Of a stretch of DNA of 14,736 bases, positions 9,189 to 14,736 are shown one piece after another. The position numbers were made by a program, and so were the translations under genes. Origin of the DNA: Dethiosulfatibacter sp. GTDB taxonomy: Bacteria > Bacillota_A > Clostridia > Tissierellales > Dethiosulfatibacteraceae. The notes under the pieces were generated by a model. It was not told the origin of the DNA and did no database searches. It saw only the letters and a list, made by a program, of their open reading frames with translations. The stretch is from assembly GCA_019084435.1 (NCBI GenBank), contig JAHRFV010000258.1:1-14736 (forward strand), read 5' to 3'. Every line of letters begins with the position of its first letter. Position 1 is the stretch's first letter.

Positions 9189-10052
9189 TCATAGTCTCCT
9201 GAAATATTCAGGTGTATAATCTCTAGAAGACATTGCAACTTCAATCTTTTTCAGTATTGCCGCTTTGTCTCTGTTCAAAATTCCACTTAGATTCACATAG
9301 TTAGAGACATGGTTGCTTCTGAAAACACAATTTGTCAAAGACATTGCATCAATCATTCTATAGGTCTCTATCATGATATCATCAGGGGACATCAGCTTGA
9401 ATTCTCCACTGGCCACTTGTTGATATAAAGGAGTGTTGGGTTCCAGATTTAAAGTCAAAAGAGCAAAATATTGAGGGTCAATTTCAGAGATGACTCTCGC
9501 TGAATCCAGTGCATGAACTTGTGAAAGATCGTCTCCACCAAGTCCGGAAATAATCATACATGAAAAGGTAAAGCCATGTTTCACGGCTTTTTTTCCCGCC
9601 TCTATCATTTCTTTGGAAGTTACTCCTTTGTTGATTCTTTTCAGGACCTCGTCGTTACCACTTTCTACACCCATATAAAGCATGTCAAGACCACCATCCC
9701 TTATTGCTGTAAGATCCTCAGATGTCTTACGAATCAGATCCAATGGACCGGCATAACAAGAAATCCTTTTGACGGATTCAAAGTTTTTTTGGATCATTTC
9801 AAGATGAGTTAGTATCTTATCTGTGCTTAGGCATAAAAAATTGCCATCTGCTATAAAAATCTTATCCGGTCTAGGGTCGTATTTTTTCAGGTACTCAATA
9901 TGCGATTCTATCTCTTCTGCACTTCTAAGACGAAAGGGCTTGTCCTTGTACATGCCACAGAAGGTGCATTTGTTATATGAACAACCCTCTGTGAGCTGGA
10001 CAATAAGGCTTCTTGCCTCACTGGGAGGTCTATATAATGGATTGGTATACAT
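9189..10052 (-). CDS. Radical SAM protein of unknown function, CX4CX2C cluster motif
   Basis: Radical SAM enzymes use a [4Fe-4S] cluster to cleave S-adenosylmethionine and start radical chemistry. From the start chosen here the protein has 287 residues. The cluster cysteines are C24, C29 and C32 in TEGCSYNKCTFCGMYKDK, giving CX4CX2C instead of the common CX3CX2C. Later motifs include ADGNF (68-72), GVESGND (128-134), MIISGLGG (167-174) and a C-terminal SNHVSNYVNLSGILNRDK block. There is no B12-binding or extra ferredoxin-like cysteine domain. The start at 10052 is supported by GAGGAG (minus strand, 10064-10059). The frame stays open to 10118, but that lies upstream of the predicted transcription start. 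I recognise the superfamily (COG1032-like) but not the reaction, and neighbours do not suggest one. Confidence 0.88.
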   Translation of the reverse strand: MYTNPLYRPPSEARSLIVQLTEGCSYNKCTFCGMYKDKPFRLRSAEEIESHIEYLKKYDPRPDKIFIADGNFLCLSTDKILTHLEMIQKNFESVKRISCYAGPLDLIRKTSEDLTAIRDGGLDMLYMGVESGNDEVLKRINKGVTSKEMIEAGKKAVKHGFTFSCMIISGLGGDDLSQVHALDSARVISEIDPQYFALLTLNLEPNTPLYQQVASGEFKLMSPDDIMIETYRMIDAMSLTNCVFRSNHVSNYVNLSGILNRDKAAILKKIEVAMSSRDYTPEYFRRL

Positions 10053-10109
10053 CGTTAACTCCTCAAATTTATTGTGATCAGTTTCAATACGAAAAACGTG
10101 TTGAGTATT

Positions 10110-10138
10110 ATTATACAATCATTGAAGGATAGTTTCAA
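10110..10138 (-). promoter_or_regulatory. Promoter of the radical SAM gene
   Basis: On the minus strand TTGAAA (10138-10133; 5 of 6) and a perfect TATAAT (10115-10110) are 17 bp apart. The implied transcription start near 10103 supports translation from 10052 and excludes the longer reading at 10118. It diverges from the degV promoter about 20 bp away. Confidence 0.75.
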
Positions 10139-10156
10139 CGCTAATCGAATTTTAAG

Positions 10157-10185
10157 GTGATATTTGGCTTGAGATACAGTATAAT
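10157..10185 (+). promoter_or_regulatory. Candidate promoter of the degV gene
   Basis: A perfect TATAAT (10180-10185) has GTGATA (10157-10162; 4 of 6) 17 bp upstream. The ribosome site GGGAGTGTG (10215-10223) is about 30 bp downstream. Confidence 0.6.
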
Positions 10186-10228
10186 AAAATGGTAATACTT
10201 TATTATAAGTCAATGGGAGTGTGATGTT

Positions 10229-11083
10229 ATGGCAGTAAGAATTTTAGCAGACAGCGCTTGTGATTTACCTGAAAGCGTAATAGAAAAAAACAGGTTGAAG
10301 GTTTTTCCAATACCTGTGATATTAGGTGATGAGGTATATGAAGACAATGTAACTATAAAGTCAACAAAAATGTTTGATGACATGAAAGCCGGCAAGGTCT
10401 TTAAGACTTCACAAATATCAAGGGGAGAATTCCAGAATTATTTTACGGATTTATGTAAGGAAGATCTTGATTCCGAATATATTTATATTTGCTTTTCTTC
10501 TGGATTGACCAAAATTTTCGAATCAGCTACGATGGCATTAAAAGACATCAAGGAAGAGTATCCAGAGTTCAAGTTAACCATCATCGATACAAAATGCGCT
10601 TCAATGGGTTATGGGCTAGCCGTTTTAAAGGGGTTGGAGCTTGCAGATGCCAACTTATCAATTCAGGAATTAATCAGCGAAATAGAAGAGTTTTCTTCAA
10701 AAGTGAGACATGTTTTCACAGTAGATGACCTGACTTATCTTTATAGAGGTGGGAGACTCAGTAAGACGTCATATTATGTTGGCAACATGCTGAATGTCAA
10801 ACCGATTTTACATCTGGATAATACGGATGGGAAACTATATCCCTATAGAAAAACAAGAGGGACCAGAAAAATGCTTCATGAGATAATAGATATCATGAAA
10901 AAGGAAGGCAACATTACGAAAAATCACAAAATAGGCATTAGTCATGGAAACGATATAGAGAAGCTTAATATGATCAAAGAAATGATATTCAATGAGTTTG
11001 AAGAAGTTGAAATAGTAGAAAGCATGATGGGATGTGCAGTAGGAGCTCACACAGGACCAGGAGCTCTGGCGATATTTTTTTAG
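10229..11083 (+). CDS. DegV family fatty-acid-binding protein (FakB-like)
   Basis: DegV/FakB proteins bind a fatty acid and present it to the kinase FakA, which makes acyl-phosphate for phospholipid synthesis. The 284 residues cover both DegV domains. The N-terminal DS (8-9), TSQ (60-62) and SSGL (90-93) motifs line the carboxylate pocket. RGGRLSKT (173-180) follows, and the C-terminal GAHTGPGA (272-279) carries the histidine H274 expected to bind the acyl carboxylate. All these residues are present. The ATG has GGGAGTGTG upstream. A small membrane-protein gene follows after 14 bp and is probably co-transcribed. No FakA-like kinase lies in the window, so fatty-acid specificity and partner are unknown. 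Confidence 0.93.
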   Translation: MAVRILADSACDLPESVIEKNRLKVFPIPVILGDEVYEDNVTIKSTKMFDDMKAGKVFKTSQISRGEFQNYFTDLCKEDLDSEYIYICFSSGLTKIFESATMALKDIKEEYPEFKLTIIDTKCASMGYGLAVLKGLELADANLSIQELISEIEEFSSKVRHVFTVDDLTYLYRGGRLSKTSYYVGNMLNVKPILHLDNTDGKLYPYRKTRGTRKMLHEIIDIMKKEGNITKNHKIGISHGNDIEKLNMIKEMIFNEFEEVEIVESMMGCAVGAHTGPGALAIFF

Positions 11084-11097
11084 CAGGTGGTGATTTT

Positions 11098-11457
11098 TTG
11101 AAGCTAGCGATAGGCATCATAGGTCGAATAATATTCTTAATTGCATTCGGCTTATTCATTACCTTTTTTCTGATTCAAATTTTAGGAAATGAAAGCACAA
11201 ATTTTTTTGATGTCGATATTAGTATTTATATTTTAACCAGTATGTTGATATTGGGATTATTTGGTTTTTTAACATCTTTCAAGAGTCCAAGGATTGGTGG
11301 AATCATAGTTGCCTTAAGTGGTGTTTTCAATGGTATTTTTCTATTGTTTCAAGGAGGACCTCTCAGAACAACAGCCGCAGCTGTATATGGTGGACCGTTT
11401 ATTGCAGCGGGTGTATTGATTAGTCTGTCTTATTCAAGAATCAAACGATTCTACTGA
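11098..11457 (+). CDS. Small four-helix membrane protein of unknown function
   Basis: I do not recognise this family. The 119 residues contain four hydrophobic segments (about 3-29, 41-60, 66-85 and 96-112), short loops, a glycine-rich GGP repeat pattern (86-88 and 98-100) and a basic tail (RIKRFY), so a cytoplasmic C-terminus is likely. The start is TTG at 11098, chosen because AGGTGGTGA (11084-11092) sits 5 bp upstream and because the reading from an in-frame ATG at 11032 would run inside degV and add a polar, non-membrane leader. The 14-bp gap after degV suggests one transcript and perhaps a membrane-lipid link, which is inference only. Confidence 0.8.
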   Translation: MKLAIGIIGRIIFLIAFGLFITFFLIQILGNESTNFFDVDISIYILTSMLILGLFGFLTSFKSPRIGGIIVALSGVFNGIFLLFQGGPLRTTAAAVYGGPFIAAGVLISLSYSRIKRFY

Positions 11458-11459
11458 TG

Positions 11460-11488
11460 TTGACTTTATTTAATTAAAATGGTACGAT
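11460..11488 (+). promoter_or_regulatory. Candidate promoter of rho
   Basis: TTGACT (11460-11465; 5 of 6), a 17-bp spacer and TACGAT (11483-11488; 4 of 6) preceded by an extended -10 TG (11480-11481). It gives a roughly 90-nt leader that is U-rich, with a run of seven T at 11517-11523. I see no strong hairpin in it. Rho is autoregulated in other bacteria, and an unstructured leader would suit that, but the site is not identifiable. Confidence 0.6.
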
Positions 11489-11585
11489 ATTTTCACTTAT
11501 CGATTGTATCTCAGAGTTTTTTTGTTTTTAATCACTTCACTGACATGTGAGGTTTATTGAGTTTTATTAATAATGGGAGGCGCGC

Positions 11586-12926
11586 GTGGAGTTAAACGAG
11601 TTAAATGAAATGAAGCTATCTGAGTTGAGAGAATTAGCCAAAGAGAATGGAATCCAGAACATTTCCAGGTTTAAGAAAAGCGAGCTGGCACAGGAGTTGA
11701 GTGTCCATCTTGAAAAAATCAGAAAATCTGATGAGAAGGAAAAACATAAAAGCAATCTTCCTGACAGACTGAATGATGAAATTGATCAGAGTGATGAAAT
11801 ACTTGAAACCTCAGGTATTTTAGAGATACATCAGGATGGATACGGCTTTCTAAGACGATACAATTATCTGACTAGCGACGAAGATGTTTACATTTCACCC
11901 TCTCAAATAAGAAGATTTAAGATGAATACAGGGGATAAAATTTCTGGAATAACCAGACCTCCTAAACAAGGGGAAAAATTCAAAGCATTGTTATATGTTA
12001 AAGCCATCAATGACAAGAATCCCGAAAGTGCCATCAACAGACCGGATTTTGATACCCTGACGCCAATATACCCAAATGAAAGACTCCGCTTGGAAACCAA
12101 TCAGATGAAAATTTCCAACCGAATAATCGATATCATCGCACCGATTGGAAGAGGCCAAAGGGGAATGATTGTGGCGCCTCCTAAGGCAGGTAAGACAACA
12201 TTGATGAAGGGTATCGCCAATGCCATAGCAGAAAATCATCCGGATGTGGAAATTATAGTGCTGCTGATAGACGAAAGACCGGAAGAGGTTACAGACATGC
12301 AAAGATCTGTAAATGGAGATGTTGTTTTTTCAACCTTTGACGAACTGCCAAAGCATCACATAAAAGTGGCGGAAATGGTGCTCGAACGGGCAAAAAGATT
12401 GGTGGAACACGGGAAAGATGTCGTCATATTGCTAGACAGTATCACAAGGCTGGCACGTGCTTATAACCTGACGATACCACCAACAGGTCGAACATTGTCA
12501 GGTGGATTGGACCCCGGAGCGCTACATAATCCGAAAAGATTCTTTGGTGCTGCCAGAAATATTGAGTTTGGAGGTAGCCTTACCATTCTGGCTACAGCAT
12601 TGATTGAAACCGGTAGTAGAATGGATGATGTGATTTTTGAAGAGTTTAAAGGTACTGGCAATATGGAAATCCATCTGGACAGGAAGCTTTCTGAAAAGAG
12701 GGTATTTCCGGCAATTGACATCAATAAATCAGGAACAAGAAGAGAAGACTTGTTATTAGATCAGAATGAACTTCAAACTATATGGCAGTTAAGAAAAGCA
12801 CTGAGCAATTACCCAGTTGATTACGTCACTGAGAAGTTTCTGTCAGGTCTTTTAAGCACAAAAACAAACATGGATTTCATGGATAACGCAAAAGAAATAA
12901 TGGACGTAGATAAAATAAAAAGATAA
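11586..12926 (+). CDS. rho: Transcription termination factor Rho
   Basis: Rho is a hexameric RNA-dependent ATPase that ends transcription at unstructured RNA. The 446 residues show an N-terminal helical Rho_N domain (about 1-45, [14 protein letters not shown]), a short charged linker (46-72), a cold-shock-type RNA-binding domain (about 75-125, with DGYGFLR and VYIS), then the RecA-type motor. The motor has Walker [10 protein letters not shown] (197-205), Walker B ILLDS (281-285), Q-loop [10 protein letters not shown] (304-313), R-loop FKGTGNME (354-361) and arginine finger R385 in SGTRRED. The linker is short, without the long inserts of some Actinobacteria and Clostridia. The start is GTG with TGGGAGG just upstream. 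Gene order rho-rpmE is common in Gram-positive bacteria. Confidence 0.98.
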   Translation: MELNELNEMKLSELRELAKENGIQNISRFKKSELAQELSVHLEKIRKSDEKEKHKSNLPDRLNDEIDQSDEILETSGILEIHQDGYGFLRRYNYLTSDEDVYISPSQIRRFKMNTGDKISGITRPPKQGEKFKALLYVKAINDKNPESAINRPDFDTLTPIYPNERLRLETNQMKISNRIIDIIAPIGRGQRGMIVAPPKAGKTTLMKGIANAIAENHPDVEIIVLLIDERPEEVTDMQRSVNGDVVFSTFDELPKHHIKVAEMVLERAKRLVEHGKDVVILLDSITRLARAYNLTIPPTGRTLSGGLDPGALHNPKRFFGAARNIEFGGSLTILATALIETGSRMDDVIFEEFKGTGNMEIHLDRKLSEKRVFPAIDINKSGTRREDLLLDQNELQTIWQLRKALSNYPVDYVTEKFLSGLLSTKTNMDFMDNAKEIMDVDKIKR

Positions 12927-12936
12927 ATAAAAATTA

Positions 12937-12965
12937 TTGAAAAAATATTTTTACTGTGCTATAAT
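12937..12965 (+). promoter_or_regulatory. Strong promoter of rpmE
   Basis: TTGAAA (12937-12942; 5 of 6), exactly 17 bp, then a perfect TATAAT (12960-12965) with an extended -10 TG (12957-12958). It starts 10 bp after the rho stop codon, so rpmE has its own strong supply in addition to any readthrough from rho. No terminator is seen between the two genes. Confidence 0.82.
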
Positions 12966-12980
12966 TCTATGGTGCTATAA
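12956..12980 (+). repeat. Tandem 9-mer GTGCTATAA over the rpmE -10 region
   Basis: GTGCTATAA occurs at 12956-12964 and again at 12972-12980, a 16-bp period. The first copy overlaps the -10 box and the second covers the predicted transcription start. It could be a regulator half-site pair, a second weak -10, or chance in AT-rich DNA. Confidence 0.6.
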
Positions 12981-13033
12981 CAGATTAAGATAATGTTTTA
13001 TTATATAAGCTTATTTGGAAAGAGGTGAATACG

Positions 13034-13234
13034 TTGAAAAAAGGAATACATCCAAACTATAAGGCAGTCACAGTCACATGTGCTTGTGGTAATACATTTG
13101 AAACTGGTTCAGTTGATAATGAGATAAGAGTTGAGATTTGCTCAGAATGCCATCCGTTCTTCACAGGAAAACAAAAGTTTGTCGACAAAGGCGGTCGTGT
13201 AGACAAATTCAAGAAAAAATATAGTAGAGACTAA
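13034..13234 (+). CDS. rpmE: Ribosomal protein bL31, zinc-binding type
   Basis: bL31 bridges the two ribosomal subunits and may store zinc. The 66-residue product is the standard length and begins [20 protein letters not shown]. Cysteines in TCACG and in ICSECH form the zinc site of the C+ class, so this is not the zinc-independent paralogue. The start is TTG at 13034, 6 bp after AAGAGGTG. A GTG at 13025 gives three extra residues but lies inside that ribosome site. A leaderless fit to the family N-terminus decides for 13034. It has its own promoter and terminator. Confidence 0.96.
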   Translation: MKKGIHPNYKAVTVTCACGNTFETGSVDNEIRVEICSECHPFFTGKQKFVDKGGRVDKFKKKYSRD

Positions 13235-13245
13235 GAAAAAACATC

Positions 13246-13275
13246 AAAAATACGGTCATATTGACCGTATTTTTT
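13246..13275 (+). terminator. Intrinsic terminator after rpmE
   Basis: A 13-bp perfect stem (13246-13258 with 13262-13274, core TACGGTCA/TGACCGTA) with a TAT loop and a run of six T (13270-13275). The MATE ribosome site starts only 24 bp later. Confidence 0.92.
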
Positions 13276-13307
13276 GTAACCCCAAGAACCCTGTTGATGG
13301 AGGAATC

Positions 13308-14636
13308 ATGACTTCTTTTAGAAATGATCTTACAGAAGGAAAAGTCAGCCAAACAATTATAAATCTGACCATACCAATGATTTTTGGGACTTTAAGCTTG
13401 GTAGTTTTCAACATAACTGACACATATTTTATCGGACAGCTGGGATCTGAGGAATTAGCAGCTGTTTCTTTTACATTTCCAATTGTGTTGATTATAAACA
13501 GTATAGCTCTGGGCATGGGAATTGGCACTTCCTCTTTGATTTCTAGAGCATTCGGTAGTGGGGATAAAGAAGGACTAACTAGAATTGCATCAGATAGCAT
13601 CATCTTATCATTGATATTTGTCATAGTGACTACAATTATTGGATTAAACATTATAGATCAGACCTTCACTCTACTAGGTGCAGATAGTAAAATGCTTATT
13701 TACATCAGAGAATACATGTCCATCTGGTTTTATGGGATGCCTTTTGTTGTCATACCGATGGTTGGAAACAGTATTATAAGAGCTCTTGGAGATACCAAGA
13801 CACCCTCAATTGTGATGATGCTTGCAGCCACTGTCAACGTCATATTAGATCCCTTACTTATATTTGGAATAGGCATTTTCCCACAAATGGGAATAAGAGG
13901 TGCAGCTTTAGCGACGGTGATCAGTAGAATGATCACTTTTATGTTCTCTCTTTATATCCTGATTGTGAGAGAAAAAATCATACGATTTAGATTTCAAAAA
14001 ATCAGAAGCATAATCGATTCATGGAAAAGTATATTATATGTAGCCATACCTTCGGCATTAGTCAGAATGATAACACCGATAAGCACGGGAATTGTCACAA
14101 GACTGCTCTCCCAGTATGGTAACGAGGCTGTTGCAGGCTATGGGGTTGGGACAAGGGTCGAATTCTTCACACTGGCTTTTATCAATGCGATGTCAAGTAT
14201 TATGGTTCCCTTCGCAGGACAGAATTACGGTGCAGGGAAAATAGACCGGATACGGGAAGGTATGAAGATCAGTAGGAAAATGATTTTTATATATGGCTTT
14301 GTAACATTAATTATTCTTAACCTGACAGCGAGATTTATTGCACCAATATTCAATGACAGTCCTGACGTGCAAAGGGTGACAATATTGTATCTTTCCATAA
14401 TCCCTATCGGATATGGATTTCAGGGTATGTTGTTGAATAATGTTGCTATATTGAATGCAATTAATAAACCAATTCAAGCCGCTGGATTATCTGCTTTGCA
14501 GATGACTGTTGTGTATCTGCCGATAGCACTGATACTATCGAGTTATTTTGGAATAAATGGAGTGTTTGGCGCTTTGATTGTTGCATATATCATCGGTGGT
14601 ATGGTTATGTACTGGTATACTTGGAAGAGTTTATAA
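13308..14636 (+). CDS. MATE family efflux protein
   Basis: MATE transporters export cationic drugs or metabolites in exchange for sodium or protons across the cytoplasmic membrane. The 442 residues form about twelve hydrophobic helices in two related halves. Hallmarks are TDTYFIGQLGSEELAAVS (37-54), GMGIGTSSLISRAFG (69-83), DPLLIFG (181-187) with GIRGAALATVISR (195-207), and in the second half PFAGQNYGAGK (301-311). It resembles the clostridial DinF/MepA-like branch; substrate is unknown. The start ATG has GGAGG at 13299-13303, a short 4-bp spacing. The stop is real-looking and the length is normal, although the last 42 coding bases are mirrored by the end palindrome. No separate promoter fits between the rpmE terminator and the start. 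Confidence 0.93.
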   Translation: MTSFRNDLTEGKVSQTIINLTIPMIFGTLSLVVFNITDTYFIGQLGSEELAAVSFTFPIVLIINSIALGMGIGTSSLISRAFGSGDKEGLTRIASDSIILSLIFVIVTTIIGLNIIDQTFTLLGADSKMLIYIREYMSIWFYGMPFVVIPMVGNSIIRALGDTKTPSIVMMLAATVNVILDPLLIFGIGIFPQMGIRGAALATVISRMITFMFSLYILIVREKIIRFRFQKIRSIIDSWKSILYVAIPSALVRMITPISTGIVTRLLSQYGNEAVAGYGVGTRVEFFTLAFINAMSSIMVPFAGQNYGAGKIDRIREGMKISRKMIFIYGFVTLIILNLTARFIAPIFNDSPDVQRVTILYLSIIPIGYGFQGMLLNNVAILNAINKPIQAAGLSALQMTVVYLPIALILSSYFGINGVFGALIVAYIIGGMVMYWYTWKSL

Positions 14637-14736
14637 GTATTGAGTAGTTTAAGAAAATGCAAAATATTTTGCATTTTCTTAAACTACTCAATACTTATAA
14701 ACTCTTCCAAGTATACCAGTACATAACCATACCACC
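14595..14736. repeat. Perfect 142-bp spacerless palindrome at the window end (probable artefact)
   Basis: Bases 14666-14736 are the exact reverse complement of 14595-14665; the centre lies between 14665 and 14666 in AAAATATTTT. The left arm contains the last 42 bases of the MATE gene and its 3' flank, so the right arm repeats the gene end backwards. No mismatch and no loop over 71 bp is not typical of a natural terminator and fits a fold-back junction or an assembler running onto the opposite strand. Sequence beyond 14665 should be treated as unreliable. Confidence 0.92.

Noticed and set aside
10053..10118. 22-residue N-terminal extension of the radical SAM protein
   Set aside because: The -10 box at 10110-10115 overlaps it, while a clear GAGGAG site serves the start at 10052.
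11489..11585. Terminator or attenuator in the rho leader
   Set aside because: There is a T-run at 11517-11523 but no stable GC-rich stem before it; only 3-4 bp pairings were found.

Overview
The window is 14.7 kb of compact, AT-rich bacterial DNA. It has Shine-Dalgarno-led genes, several TTG or GTG starts and short intergenic gaps. The gene content (an F1 ATP synthase operon, a Kce-type beta-keto acid cleavage enzyme, an ABC-F ATPase, a ferritin of the anaerobe type, DegV, and rho next to rpmE) points to a low-GC Gram-positive anaerobe, most likely an amino-acid-fermenting member of the Clostridia. That placement is an inference from gene style and content; no rRNA marker is present.

Layout: (1) 78-4756 (+): the 3' half of the ATP synthase operon, atpH (5'-truncated), atpA, atpG, atpD, atpC, closed by a strong intrinsic terminator. 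(2) 4788-5603 (-): a lone Kce/BKACE-family enzyme. (3) 5747-8490 (+): an ABC-F ATPase overlapping by 4 bp an omega-amidase-type nitrilase, read from a promoter that diverges from that of kce. (4) 8486-9172: a ferritin gene with a good sigma-A-type promoter flanked by two dyads, then a bidirectional terminator. (5) 9189-10052 (-): a radical SAM protein of unknown reaction with an unusual CX4CX2C cluster motif. (6) 10229-11457 (+): a DegV/FakB-type lipid-binding protein followed by a small four-helix membrane protein. (7) 11586-13275: rho and rpmE (zinc-type L31), each with its own promoter, then a terminator. (8) 13308-14636: a MATE-family efflux protein. No tRNA, rRNA, CRISPR array, insertion sequence or phage gene was seen, and no stretch over 300 bp lacks a gene.

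The least ordinary signals are at the two ends. Bases 1-76 are an exact reverse complement of 182-257 and break atpH, which otherwise reads cleanly from base 78. The last 142 bases form a perfect spacerless palindrome (71-bp arms) that copies the 3' end of the MATE gene backwards. Fold-backs at both ends look like amplification or assembly artefacts rather than biology. The bases affected (1-76 and 14666-14736) should not be treated as genomic sequence without checking.

I found no convincing undescribed system. The observations most worth following are the dyads around the ferritin promoter, the CX4CX2C radical SAM protein, the translationally coupled ABC-F/omega-amidase pair, the ATP-binding motif in the epsilon subunit, and the repeated 9-mer at the rpmE promoter.
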